Notes: generated by a model from the letters alone, not told the origin. A stretch of DNA of 64,000 nucleotides from Fasciolopsis buskii (GCA_008360955.1 LUCM01008471.1:1-64000); one strand, 5' to 3'. Numbered from the stretch's first letter, positions 22,858 to 34,469 are shown. Numbers and translations: made by a program.

Positions 22858-24886
22858 TATTGACGAGTTTTCTGGCCTATTTGCTGGCTGTTTAATCCCA
22901 AAGCTTACGACTTATTACTTGAATTCCTCGTCACTTTCCGTTAAATGATTGGAATGCAAACTCGAGTATTTTGTTCCCTTAGTCGTTGCATATTTGAGTT
23001 TATAGTGTTCATATTAAGTTTTTTTCATAAGTTGGGGCAATATCCCACTCGACATTTTCCCTTAATCAATACGTTAGAAATCACAAAACCTTCTCCATAA
23101 CTAGGAGTTTTTTTAAATAACGTTAGTGTGATTTTTTTCTCCCTCAAAAACGCCAATGTCTTCATGACTATGATGATCACGTGGGCACTCATTAACGATC
23201 GCCTCAGATAGTTAACAGGTGAGGTGTTCCAGTTCTTTTCTTTCTCCCACACTGTAGTACCTGTCGTTGTACTTCAGTTGATCTACATTACGACAGACAA
23301 CTCCTAGTAATCCATATGAAATAGCATCACAGTAGTTACTTCCGTGGTTTTCAGTAGTAAACTGAGTTGTTGTATTTCATTTGCGCTTGTCATCTAAAAG
23401 GCAGCTTAGATTCTTGCCGAATCAATCCAACGATTAGATTTGATTTACCCTAGCAGTATTCAAATCCGTGCCTGGATGCTGTGCACGCACTAGTATCGCG
23501 TTTACTCAGAAAAATGTGATGTGACTGTTGTCGGAATCAAGTTAGCGAAACTCATTACGCCTGTAATTTAGGCAGATAATCAATGCTTGTTCTGTAAAAG
23601 ATCGGAACATCCTTCAGCGTGGTATCCAATATAAGCCGGTTGAGCACACGATGTACCTAGACATGTATTTCGTCTACACATGGGCCCAAATCCAGCCAGG
23701 GGCAACGACTTTTCTCATCTGGATTTATGCATTTTTTCTCAAATGTGATGAGCCAAAAAACGTCTTTTCGCGGCTCTCATGTTTCTGTCATGCGGTGAAA
23801 AAAAGTCTACTAGACTGTAGTAATCACCGTGATGAACTACTCTTAACATCGTTTTCTCTAGGAAGCCAGAAACAGTGCAGATAATACAGTGCGAACACAT
23901 TCACATACAATGAATAAACCGTCGGTCGCATTTCGCCCTCGGAACGCACACAAGAAGCATTCAAGTAGACAGCTTAAAAGTTTGGATAACCGAATGGTGT
24001 GCCGCTATATATGTTTCTGTTTATTTTCCCAGTGTGAACCATGTGGATCTCAGTCCACAGCTCTCATATCGTACATACGAAGGCAGATTTAAAAGAGAAC
24101 GCTAGTACCAAATGCGGAAAAGAAGCGTTTGTCTTCAGTTTAGTTCAGATGGACATGTAGTCACAGGCTTTGTGGTTTAGAACTCCTCCTCGCGAGAAGA
24201 AAAATGCCCATAGGTTGTCACGTAGTCGAAGGTATGCTTTTCTGCTTGGTGCTACGCTTCGTGTGAAACTGTTTACTTTGCCAGTTCCTTATGAAAACAG
24301 AATTTATACACCGGAAGAGTAAGAGCCCTATTGAATTTATGTTTATATTGCTCATAGGCAATTTAGTTCATTCGCATTCATAATTTATTGCATATTATAC
24401 CCGACCCATCCTCTCGTACTTCTTCGTAACGGATATTTTCACTGCATTCTCCTTGAGTTTTCAGATTTGATCTTGAGTAAGTATTTTTCAACGCGTATCT
24501 TTTTGTCTCTCCCTTTAGGAATCGACTTCTAATTGATTATGTAAAGACTGATTACCATCAGAATTATACAGTATCATGACGCATATGTTATTTTAGCTCG
24601 CTTCATAAGATTCTTGTTTAGTATGAATCGATTGCTGTTTCATAAAATCAAATAATTGCTTACTTTTGTTTATGGTGTATTTACTTTTTCTAGATCACAG
24701 AATTATAATTTCACTGCTTTCTCATCACGGTTGAGATATTTTGTCTCTCTTAGTTTTGACTGCAGCATAATTCAGTTTCATAAGCTGCCACCATGTTCCC
24801 ACTGCAATCCAATTTTAGGATATGGTAAGTTGAAAACCCAATCAGATATATATTTCTCATCTCGACCATTTTAACTCAATCTGCTT

Positions 24887-25060
24887 TTGTTTTAAGGTGC
24901 TGCGAAGAGCCGGGAGTTATAAAAAGTGGAAAACCCATTTGCGAACTACTCATCCAAAAGTCGACGCTAATAGTCAGAATTGAACTGGCCCCCTTTCACT
25001 CCCCGGGAAGATGCTGTACATCCGAGCCACGATGGGTACGGATCTCGAGCGCCAACTACA
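24887..25060 (+). repeat. Repeat piece with tRNA-like inverse segment
   Basis: Begins TTTTAAGGTGCTGCGAAGAGCC, matching TTTCAGGTGCCACGAAGAGCC at 25203. Further on, GAATTGAACTGG read on the minus strand gives a box B-like AGTTCAATTC with an upstream GGCTCGGATG box A-like string. Probably a SINE remnant; the polypyrimidine-AG at its edge imitates a splice acceptor. Confidence 0.4.
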
Positions 25061-25202
25061 TAAGTGAACATCCAGTTTGGGGTTAGCCACCACTCCAAAG
25101 ACACACTAAATGACCTGGTTTTAGTCACTGGAATAATTTTATATGTCGCCTTCCGAGTAAAGCGAACAGCACAGATGGGCAGGATCCAAAGAACTATTTT
25201 CT

Positions 25203-25250
25203 TTCAGGTGCCACGAAGAGCCAGAAGTCATCTGGAGTGGATGTTGTTAG
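25203..25250 (+). repeat. Second copy of the CGAAGAGCC repeat edge
   Basis: TCAGGTGCCACGAAGAGCC followed by AGAAGT, aligned with the copy at 24887. Too short to define an element. Confidence 0.4.
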
Positions 25251-26119
25251 CTTTTTATGAGGACTATGATGTCTGAAATCAGGGATTCCGCTGCAAGTAT
25301 TCCACCACTGGTTGAAGTGGCATTTTTTATTCACACAGGTGCTGATTTCATTTTAGTTCCTGTACATTTCGGTCTCAAAACTTTCACCACGAGTGATTTT
25401 CATTTGGAGGGATTGACCGACGAAGGATGCCGTTGTTGCTCCTTTCTGTAATTTCTTTTATTCAAATTGCTACTGTACAACTTTTCAGTAGTCAAAGTAA
25501 GTCTCCAATGTTTTGAGGCGAAGATGCAAGTAGCGGTTCAGAATAAGCCAGTCGGTATTTTCCGGATCGCTGTGGCCACCACCGTTAATGTTTGTCGAAA
25601 TTTGATTGCAATCACGTATGACTGGTTTATAAATGACCCCGCATTTTTCACAACCCACCCTTCGGAGCCACTGGCAAGGTATACCTTAAGCGTAAAAGGG
25701 TTCAATTCACAGTTATAGAGGATCACTAGCCTAACTCTGAGGTGTTGAGTTGGGAATCGAATAAAGTCGTACTAATGCATTTACATGGACCACTGGAAAT
25801 TTTGCCTAATGATAAGAAGTACCAAAGCCAATGCATTTGGATTTATTTCTAACTCTTCCAGAAAACGATTCGGTGGTTTTCACCATTTTTATTCGTTTCG
25901 CATTCAGAAACCCTGAAAAAAAATCACTGTATCACTTTTAATTGGTAGGTAATGACTGATTTCGCGTTTGCCAAGTCAGTTACATAGCTCCAAGCTTCTT
26001 GCTGAAACTCGTCAATTAACCACTTGTTATTCGGTCCTTTCACTGGCCTGAAACTAACCCTACAGCAGTCATTGGTCACAAAACCGGGTGGAAATTTTCA
26101 AAATGGTTTCGTCTTTCAG

Positions 26120-26152
26120 GATTACCTTCTTTGGATGAGACAAATGAAGTAG
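26120..26152 (+). CDS. Candidate 33-base micro-exon, gene B
   Basis: Bounded by GTTTCGTCTTTCAG and GTAAGTG, both strong signals. With two bases of a split codon at the start and one at the end, the open frame reads LPSLDETNEV. Joined to 21458-21494 it gives LLQ-G-LPSL, and joined to 27022 it gives NEV-D-SDMAY, with every phase fitting. This agreement is the main evidence; no family recognised. Confidence 0.45.
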   Translation, partial: DYLLWMRQMK

Positions 26153-26510
26153 GTAAGTGATAAATATTCCAATTTCTTTTCTGCTTACCATGAGGCAAAC
26201 GTACGACAATTCAGGAGAAAGGCCGCGGTTATTAAACGGCTGTCAGTGGGTCAGTGCAGTCGGACGCGTGACATTTTCGTTCAGAAGCCGTGGTTAACCG
26301 CCTGAGAATTACGAGTGTGTAGCTGACAAGAAATGAAATAAAGGACTCCTGTTTTTTGACGTCCAGCAATTTTCCAACGCACCCGGAGTTCAAACAAGAG
26401 TACCATAAAAAAACACAAACTGTCTGCTACAAAAGCCAGCATGAGTTGCACTAGCTAAAGTAATCAGTAGAAAACATGAGTGGTAGGGGGATTTCTTTTT
26501 ATCTTTATAT

Positions 26511-26650
26511 TTTACTCCTTCGACTAATGAAATAACAATGTACATCATTTGTTTCAGGAGAGCCGTGGCCATCAGAGGACTGGCCGGTGGCAAAGTTGAT
26601 CAGCGATAGGAGGATTCGGACTCACGACGTCACATCCAAACGCCACCACC
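26511..26650 (-). mobile_element. SINE family S, copy 3
   Basis: CCTTCGACTAATGAAATAAC, TACATCATTTGTTTCAGGAG, GTGGCAAAGTTGATCAGCG, then GGAGGATTCGGACTCACGAC. Same order and same orientation as copies 1 and 2. More diverged. Confidence 0.6.
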
Positions 26651-27021
26651 CAATCCGTTTGATAGCCCCGAAATAGAAAGGAAAGACGTTTTGAACAATG
26701 CCCATTGCAAATGGGCGCATCACGCGTGAATTGTGTTACCCCATTCATGTGACTTGGAAGCCTGGTCTAAATTTCGTCAGCAGCGCTAAATTTAACGGCA
26801 AATTGTTTATTTGTTCTTACCCAGGTCGTGGCTTTTCAATAGTTATCATACCGCGGACAAAATTGACTGTTTATAGGTTTTGTGTTCTCTGTGATCTGTT
26901 GTAATACCCGATTCTAGTTTTTAAGTTTTGTTGCGCTGGTTTTACCAGGCATGATAAACGTATATTTGCTGTTGATACTTTCGTGAGCTTTCGTATTCAT
27001 CCTTCACTTATTTCCTGGCAG

Positions 27022-27221
27022 ACTCTGATATGGCTTATTCTTTTCTTCACAATGATATCGGCGCTACGTCTTTCCCAAGACATATATGCAGTGTTTACCC
27101 AACGTCTGTTGTTTCACTTGGGCGCTTCCTATCCTGTCCCCTAACGGAACTTCTTCGACCTCCGGATCAACAGTCCATTAGAAACCAAGTTGAGGGTTCG
27201 CATTACACACATCTTTTATAA
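27022..27221 (+). CDS. Candidate last exon, gene B
   Basis: Acceptor TTATTTCCTGGCAG, then an open frame of 65 codons starting SDMAYSFLHNDIG and ending HYTHLL with TAA at 27219-27221. Composition is protein-like (mixed polar and hydrophobic, several prolines). An AATAAA lies 58 bases after the stop. The start phase (two bases) fits the micro-exon at 26120. Function unknown; no signal peptide, membrane segment or named domain in the visible part. Confidence 0.45.
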
Positions 27222-27278
27222 TCACTAACAGTAGACCTTAGACACCAAACCAAAACTGGTAAAAGATAGCCATACGCC

Positions 27279-27284
27279 AATAAA
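27279..27284 (+). promoter_or_regulatory. Candidate polyadenylation signal, gene B
   Basis: AATAAA 58 bases downstream of the gene B stop codon. Confidence 0.45.
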
Positions 27285-28591
27285 AAGGGAAAACTTGCAT
27301 TTTAATTGCTTTCCAAAACTTCTAAATGTGACTGTAAGCATACTTCATCAAATTTAACACAGCGCAGATAGCATATGATAATTTCGCTTTCGGTAGGGAG
27401 TCGGGAAGCATCCTCCGCAGAGCTTTTTTCCTACAACATTAACTGCTAACAAGGCTCTTTTTTTCGACCTGCTGCGTTACATTCTGAACTCATATTTCCG
27501 AGACTGCATGGTCGGAGGCTGTTGCTTTCCCTGGATTATTCACATCATTCACCATGAATCACATCATATATAGGTTGGATTGTGTGGAGGAAGAAAGAAA
27601 CGAAGCCCACCTTTTTTCTCCATTTTCTTGAGATCATAGGGTGATACATTGTAGGGATGACTTATCAAGTTATTTGGTCTGGATTCGTTCGTGAAAACGT
27701 ACCGGTTTCCATTGTCATGCCAATGAAACGAAATATAATGCGGTTTTCGTTTTCACCCTTAGGTTAGCTGATGGACTGTTGTCCACAAGATTTTGTTGGC
27801 ATAATGCTGCTTGTTTTAAGAAATCCGAAGTCATGGGAAACCGACTTTTAACGACAACGCCAACTCTGTGTATCAACTTTAAACACGCGTCTGCTACCGC
27901 ACTCGAAACCAGCTAGATGGACTGGAATATGCAAGCGTGTTTATATTAGCCCCAAATCCTCTAAGCGACCATGTGAACGAAACTCGTCCAAATGAGCAGT
28001 TTATCGTTTTATTATTAAAAATAAGCCCCTGAATTTTGGTGATTACTTGTTTTCTTCTTGGACCGTTCACAACTTAGTGAGGTTTCTCCGTGTCAACCAA
28101 GTATGCTGTGTAACACAATGATAACAATTTTTCAAGCAGTTGTCTTCCATCTAGACATTCATCTTGGTGTGCTCGGTCAGTTGATCCATCTGAGACAGAC
28201 ATAGAGGACTACACGTGCACACATACATAAATACACATTTACACACAGACATACTTACATAGCGCGCACACGTGCGTGCACATATACACACGTATATACA
28301 TCATACATACAGATCTCTCTGCTAACTGATGCGTCTGCCTAATTCTCTTTCATCAAAGGCATTTGGATGCACCGATTGACCATCGACTGTTAACCAATCG
28401 GGCAAACGACCCTTCGACCGTCGAAGGACCCGAGTTATCCGACTGTACGTTAGGCGTTGGAGTGAATCGAGTTGCGGTGAAAACAACCGATCCCCAGTAA
28501 TAAACCTATCTGAGTTTACAGAACACTATTTCCCCTACTGTTTTCTGCTGTTCAATACTAAGAAATTATTTGCTTCGTGTTTTTCTCCCAG
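27285..28591. other. Spacer between candidate genes B and C
   Basis: Holds an open stretch at 27764-27916 after a good acceptor (TTTTCACCCTTAG) with frame LADGLLSTRF onward to a stop; it could be an exon but no phase partner is clear. A mixed ACAT/ACAC run lies at about 28200-28310. Confidence 0.3.
28200..28313. repeat. Imperfect CA/TA-rich simple repeat
   Basis: Interrupted ACAT, ACAC and GTGC units such as CACACATACATAAATACACA. No element boundary visible. Confidence 0.7.
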
Positions 28592-28671
28592 TATTCGGAC
28601 AAATCATGCGTTGATTCCAAACCCGTGTTCTCGTCTGGCTATCGGAACGAATTTTGAAGCTATCGGAGACG
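28592..28671 (+). CDS. Candidate exon, gene C
   Basis: Excellent acceptor (GTGTTTTTCTCCCAG) and donor GTAAAT. Only one frame is open: one split base, then IRTNHALIPNPCSRLAIG and NFEAIGD, then one split base. That end phase fits both the exon at 29444 (giving Gly) and the exon at 31057 (giving Asp). Protein family not recognised. Confidence 0.4.
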
Positions 28672-29443
28672 GTAAATTTTGTGCCGATCATTTTATGTGT
28701 CTACCTGTAAAATCTGATCAGCTGAACTGGACACGAGTAAAGAATCAGCACCTTATTTCCTACTAAACGCCACAGAGCTTTGCTTTCAATATAAATTTGC
28801 ATGTATTTGATCATATTAATGTGCATTCAGTCCGTTTTCTGAAGTAGCCATTGCCTATCTGTTCTATTCACCCCACTCTTCTTCGTGTCTCACCGCCGAC
28901 TACCTGTGTAAGCGGTCGTCCCGAGCGGCAGAATTGGATTGCAGTCACAGGAGTTCAGCCCCAATCCTTAATAGGTTTCCCCATTTTTTACCTATTAATA
29001 ACGAGTCCTTTGTTAAAGATTAGTTTGACACATTTCTTTTTGCCTGGGTCTGGTTTCATTGTCCAGAGTATGATTGGTAAGACTCATCGTGGAAGGGGAG
29101 TTAAAACGTGGAAAAAGACCCACAAGACACATTGCAAACAAAACCACATTTGACTGATTAACTGTCTTTCCTTATTCCATTTGATATTAGTCACATTCAA
29201 TGTGAGGTAGTGATGTGATTATGAATCACTGAAAATAAGCTTGTTTGCTAATAAGTTACAAATTCACCAGAGATAGAACAAAGAAATGAGAAAATAATTT
29301 AGAGCTGTTTTGTAATGACTACTCGGTTGTTTAGTTTCGTGAGTCGCCAAACCTTGCGTTATTAATTCATCGGGCATATGCCGACACCACTTTTGTACAC
29401 CTTTTCGGCTGGGAAAGTAGTTCAATTTTTCAACTTTTCATAG

Positions 29444-29514
29444 GTGAGCCTGCTCACATTGACCACACTGGGCCCGTTCTTCTTAAACATACTTCTACTG
29501 GTAGTCGATTCCAA
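29444..29514 (+). CDS. Candidate exon, gene C (3' edge uncertain)
   Basis: After acceptor TCAACTTTTCATAG the frame compatible with 28592-28671 reads G-EPAHIDHTGPVLLKHTSTG and continues to a stop. Possible phase 1 donors are at 29501 (GTAGTC) and 29515 (GTTAAC), neither strong. A second frame is also open here, so the call is tentative. Confidence 0.3.
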
Positions 29515-31056
29515 GTTAACTGCATACCCCAGATCCAGATTGACAGGAACTGTCTGTGACACGCACAGTTCACGACAGTGTCCAACCGTAGCGCTGGATC
29601 TCCAGTTGGAGAATTTACTTTATATATATCTGTAGCTGAAGTGAGAAGGCTTGGAAACTGAAGTGCGTATGCTGGCGGTCTAGGACAGTCTTCCTCTCAA
29701 ATTATCCGTGAATAACAATAAATCCAAAAGAAGACCCATTTCATCATTTGTAAACAATCGCCGTGACTGCGGTGGTCACCACTAAACATGTATCGAAATA
29801 ACTCTCAGCACAATTGTCCGGTCTGATACCCTTGATTTTTGTGCTCTTTTTAGTCGAGACAACGGAGGGGACTTCATATTCCCCAGATTATTTCAAATCA
29901 ATCTTTCATCACAATTCCGACAACGACTCTTCTAAAGAAAACCCATGAAGGTGAATATGTACGGACGCGTTGATTTCTTCCCCGAGGGTGTCATTTTGGG
30001 AGCATTCTCTCTCCTCCTTTCTCTCGAATTTCCGTCACAACCACAATTATCCCCTACCCTTATCATTCGATGCACGATCAACCAGTGAACATAGATGATG
30101 AAAATTATGGTTGATTGCGTTTCCGATGGGCGACTGACGTAATATACCTCTCATCATTTTAATAGAATGTTTACAGTTCATCAGTTTTGACGTATTATTG
30201 ACCGCAGGGTAGAATATGCAGAATCAATTCGCACACCTTGTTGGTGGGTTACGTAACCATCTTTTGCAAACTATGGCTAATTTTTCGGCTCATGGAGGAG
30301 CTGACCGGTCTGAAATGAGCATAGCAGCACATCTCACTCACATTGACTGTTCAGAGCATCCTCGGTTTTACTGGACAGATGTAGCCGAGTTCACCACACG
30401 TGGGTGGGACCAGTCGCTTTCTGTTTTGCCCCCTTACACACGCACGCACACACGGGCATACACATACGCACTGTGGCACACAAGCCTCAGTTAACAAGGC
30501 AATCATATCGATAAAATAAGCGAGCATTCAATTTCGGGCCATTTCATTAAACTGAACCCACGACTATGTCAAATACATAGAAGCACTGCTTACTGACACT
30601 CGACTACAGGCCCTCTTTTCTCCCCTTTCTTTTGTTCTCGCCTTACTCTTGATTAGTACTCAACTATTGTACACTATTACAGGATGTGGGTAGCGGTTAA
30701 TCATAGACTACTGAGTGAGCAATTGGGTGACGATGGCGGGATTCGAACCCATTACGTACATAATCGAGCCCCACCATGTCGATGATCTAACCGCCACCGT
30801 TTTGTTTATGTTGACGAGGTATATCATGCTTCATTTCATGATCTGATGTCGACAAAAACGATTGGATTTAAAAGTGCTTTGCTCACCAATTCGGTTGAAA
30901 TTAGCAACACTCCTTCTATGGAGAATGACAAATCCTAAGGGGAGAAATGGATTTAAATATTTTGTTCATCACCGTGGTGTGTAAGTGCAAAAGTAAAGGT
31001 AGCATCCGTGCGATTTATGTCTACCTTAATTCTTCCAACCATTTTTATTCTGCCAG

Positions 31057-31097
31057 ATCCACAAAAGGCCGTGTCCACCAGTGAAAGCAAGATAAAG
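31057..31097 (+). CDS. Candidate 41-base exon, gene C
   Basis: Acceptor CCATTTTTATTCTGCCAG and donor GTAATT. Reads D-PQKAVSTSESKIK with a two-base split codon at the start and phase 0 at the end. Lysine/serine-rich linker-like sequence. Fits phase 1 exons upstream. Confidence 0.4.
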
Positions 31098-31444
31098 GTA
31101 ATTTAGAATCCTTTTACAAAAGAAAATGGTATAGTGCGGTTTTCAAAGGATTCTTCATGGAACGTTGTGTATGGTTCCTTAATGGTGTGTGACTACCACC
31201 ATGGACCGCCTGTCATAACCGTTCATCCTTTGTTAGTACCCTAGTTTGGGCACAATGGATATGCAATGCTAAGCATTCCCAATAAGAAAGAAACAGATGT
31301 TCAGTAATTCCATGGTTCCCTAATAATCGATCGGGCATTAGTGCTGCACGGTGAACCCCTTGAAGATTTAGATGTTTTTGCCCAACTGCCGTTGATTGAA
31401 AAGCAGACACCATAAAAGTGATGTTTCTTCTCCAATTTCTTCAG

Positions 31445-31495
31445 ATTCATCAAAATGTGGCAATAATGCTTATTACTTCAGCCGCGGAGAAATAG
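31445..31495 (+). CDS. Candidate last exon, gene C
   Basis: Superb acceptor (TTCTTCTCCAATTTCTTCAG). In phase 0, as left by the exon at 31057, it reads IHQNVAIMLITSAAEK and stops at TAG. In the alternative phase (two split bases) a longer frame SSKCGNNAYYFSRG is open to a stop after HPL-like residues at about 31520. Both are terminal; which is used cannot be decided here. Confidence 0.3.
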   Translation: MHQNVAIMLITSAAEK

Positions 31496-31951
31496 GATTC
31501 GAAGAACGATATCCATTGCATTAATTATAAACAGTGTCGTATATGGGTGAGAGAACAAACTACTGTGGTATTTAGACTTTTAATTAGTATAGGGAATTCG
31601 ATCGGTCAAGGCAACGATGGGATATGAGTTACTGAATTAGCTTCTATCCATGCTACGCCAATGAGGTCAAAAAGATGACCACGACAAAGCATAAATAAGT
31701 TGTATTTACAGCTCATGCGTTCATATGCAAGGTTAGAAATATTCTGATTGGTGGAATCCACTCCGTCCAATCACCTTCGCGGAAGGTTTTGATTTCATGA
31801 CTGCTTGTCGTTACGATTCTCGTTGACTGATTGTCTATGCACGCCAGCGTGAAGCTGTATTGGACTGTATCACGTGGCTTACATGTAAACCCACCAGAAT
31901 CGCCCCAGAAGAACGCGACTGTTTTCGCGGATATTGACACTTGCTAAATGA

Positions 31952-32191
31952 ATGCTCTCGGGACTGTCCTTTTCCTTTTTCCCTAAACATGTACACTCCG
32001 AAATTAGCTTTCGTAGCATAAACTCATTTGAACTGCTAGAAGCGTGCACGCACGGTGAGCCTATTTATGAACCACAACGAGGATTTGTTTACGGCTTTCG
32101 TCCGTTAGTCGAAGACAACTTTCAGAAAGAGGACATATGTTCCGACTTTTTAGATTTTAATTATAGACAGTATCGTTGTTGTTTTTCTTAG
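31952..32191 (+). CDS. Unassigned open frame, 79 codons
   Basis: ATG-initiated frame with protein-like composition (for example SFELLEACTHGEPIYEP and DFLDFNYRQYR). Within it, 31997-32052 looks like an exon, with acceptor CGAAATTAG and a strong donor GTGAGC at 32053. The frame ends exactly at the TAG of the next acceptor, so it may be an exon read into an intron. No motif or family recognised. Confidence 0.25.
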   Translation: MLSGLSFSFFPKHVHSEISFRSINSFELLEACTHGEPIYEPQRGFVYGFRPLVEDNFQKEDICSDFLDFNYRQYRCCFS

Positions 32192-32393
32192 AAAACTCGC
32201 CGCTGTAGATGCTGAAGTAGCTATGGAAACTGCCGAAATGAGCCATGGTGGGCATCACCACCCAGAGCTATTACGGGTACCTTACAGACATCGTATCTAT
32301 TATGATTCGTCTTCCATCTTTACTCATTCGCAGTTCATCGTCTGTTACCTAATAACGGATAGCATTCTTCATACTGTTTCGAAATCTTACTAA
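32192..32393 (+). CDS. Candidate exon of unknown gene, His-rich segment
   Basis: Strong acceptor (GTTGTTGTTTTTCTTAG). Of three frames only one is open, for 66 codons to TAA: KLAAVDAEVAMETAEM, SHGGHHHPELLR, then a more hydrophobic tail (FIVCYLITDSIL). A donor GTACCT follows LLR and GTGGGC precedes it, so the real exon may be 70-95 bases. Its start phase does not fit the exon at 31057, so another exon would be needed. Confidence 0.3.
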
Positions 32394-33851
32394 GATATTC
32401 ATATTGGTGTTGAGAATAAGTGAAATGCAGGTTTCGAGAGTACCAGAAACTGCATTTAGTTCTCAATATTGTCTTGATCTACAGTGGCACAGAATTCATC
32501 ATGCACTGCGCCTGAATTGAAGACAGTAACCCTCCCGTCAATGCGTTGGGAATCTAGGTTCAACTCCAAATTCATTCTTATCAACTCGCAGTTGGCTTTT
32601 TCTCGGTAATGTTGTTATCTTTTTATAATTCTCGATGAATTTATCTTACAGCATCAATCTCCAACAATTCACTAAGAAACCATGGCAATACTATGGTATA
32701 TCCACTGCGGCCGAACTGGAAAGTGAGCTCGAGATGAACGTAGGAATCCAACGTCTTAGCCACTAAGTCGACCGGGCAAGGCCTCAATGGGCTATCGAAC
32801 TTCAGCTGAAATTGGTCAGGTCCACGAGAAACCAATATGGGGATTCACCCTAATCAAACTGACAAATGTCTATTAGAACTGATAAGTTAGATGTCGACTA
32901 TAGCATTTCTTGGTCATGTTTGTGATAATTGTACGATATCAGGATGTTTAAGTATCAAGTCTCACACTTGGGCACTCACATGCAAAAAACTTGGTAACCT
33001 GCAATGATCAACAACCTATAGCCTGCCAGCTGAGCATCCAATTGCCAACTTTGGTTGCACGATGCGGAAAATTTGACAGCACAATATGACCAGCCCGAAT
33101 GAGAAGAACTATGATAACATTTTTTCACACTCGCATTGTTAATTCCGATACCAGTTCCCATCGATTGAAGACACTATACTGAGTGCCACAACAAATGGGA
33201 GAACTTGGTCTTCTCGAAGTAGTTTTTTACAATGAAAGGCCAAAATAGGCGCTTTTTGGGTGATGATCGAGTAAATGGTAAACACGAAGAAGACAAAAGA
33301 AACATTTTCGACAAGTGGAATGGTGTAAAGATAATGCCGGCAAATACATCCATGGGAGGTGCAACAGAGTAGGAACGAGCAGTGCATCATCAGTTTGCTT
33401 TATATTTATGTACATATATATGTATACTTCCAAAACTTCTTATTTATCGTGCACCGCTTGTTAGCTTTCAAGGCAACAGTGGTGAGATTTTCCCGATCGG
33501 AATTCAAGATTATCTTCAAACCAAAATGTTTTGGTTTTCCGAAAAACATTCTCCTAATCTGTCAGCTTATTTGATATCTAGATCACAAACATGCCATCTT
33601 AAAATTTGTAGTCCACGAAAAAATAATTATCCCTTTTAAATGTGAACTTTTCGTATGAAAATGATGCTTTGCTACCCATTTTTCGGAATACGAAACAAAA
33701 AGAAACGTTTAAATTTGCTTGCAAGGACCGTCCCATCTTCATTAACTTTTATGACCGTCATAGCACCCCCATAGTTTGCAGGAAATCGGTTGAAGACTAT
33801 TTGTCTCTTCAGACCGTCATATCACCAACAGGCTTATCTTTCCGGTAAATA
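32394..33851. other. Spacer, no gene recognised
   Basis: Contains degraded tRNA-like strings near 32560 and 32740 (minus strand) and an open frame at 33627-33848 with no splice signal or motif. Nothing else supportable. Confidence 0.35.
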
Positions 33852-33900
33852 ATAGTATTGTATTATATTGTATTGTATAGACTTTTGCGTACAATAAATA
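33852..33900 (-). mobile_element. Probable 3' end of the CR1/Jockey-like LINE with simple tail
   Basis: On the minus strand the sequence runs into repeated TACAATA-type units (ATACAATACAATATAATAC). Short microsatellite-like tails are usual for CR1-group LINEs. It lies about 0.6 kb beyond the last readable coding of the LINE, with the Penelope-like piece between. Confidence 0.45.
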
Positions 33901-34009
33901 ATGTCGCATTTCAGTCAAAAAACTTAAGGGTACAAATAAAATAAAGGGAACATAAGTAAATAAACAAAATAAAAATATTAAATATGGTCTGGAGATGGTT
34001 CAAGAGAAA

Positions 34010-34440
34010 TTGTCCGTTTGCATTCACATCAGTTCACAACTCTAAGAATGCGTCTGTGTGTATGTGTAATTGGTCAATTTGTCACACGATCAGGTTGTAG
34101 ACCACTTGTTGGATAATGGCAAGTGGGCCAGGGAAGTTTAAGAGTCTGGACAAATTGTTTCTGAGCGCATAGAGGGGGATTACACAAACGGATAGATACG
34201 GCTTCGGCTGTGTTCAAGATGCGACACTTGACGGTTCTTGATTGTCCGCTCCTAACTTTGTAGATGGTGCGAAAAGCACTTGTCACATTCACCGAGTGGT
34301 TTGACTCGACAAGGTGTGAACACACCGCGCTAGTGATTGCCTTAATTGTTCCTGTGCTCAACCAAGCCGGGAGGTGTTCTCGAACGCGATCGGACAGACG
34401 CCTGGTCGTAAAAAACATAAGAACTCATCCGGGATTAATC
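34010..34440 (-). mobile_element. Penelope-like GIY-YIG endonuclease fragment, nested in LINE 3' part
   Basis: The minus-strand frame (34074-34418) reads RRLSDRVREHLPAWL, SAVCSHLVESNHSVNV, FRTIYKVRSG, AEAVSIRLCNPPLC and LKLPWP, the standard C-terminal part of Penelope-like proteins. Homologous to 18800-19075 but clearly diverged, so it is from another copy or subfamily. Its frame is uninterrupted from RRLSD to the stop; only the N-terminal YIG is missing (reads MFFTT). No RT part is present. Confidence 0.75.
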
Positions 34441-34469
34441 ATAACATAATGACTGGTTGCTCAGGGATG

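Larger units (their letters stand above)
21495..26119 (+). other. Large candidate intron of gene B, filled with SINE copies
   Basis: Contains SINE copy 2 on the minus strand (22685-22857) and the repeat pieces at 24897 and 25208. Further small exons may hide here: an acceptor-rich tract TCTCTCCCTTTAG at 24519 and open frames at 22075-22200 and 25334-25451 are possible but unproven. Confidence 0.3.

Noticed and set aside
29155..29250. Another Penelope-like 3' tail
   Set aside because: TGTGATTATGAATCACTGAAAA vaguely resembles the tail at 14.2 and 19.3 kb, but similarity is short and the GGGTGTGAATCGCATCC string is missing.
30216..30494. 92-codon frame MQNQFAHLVGG onward as a gene
   Set aside because: The only good acceptor (30207) puts an in-frame TAG ahead of the ATG, and the end runs through a CA-rich simple repeat.
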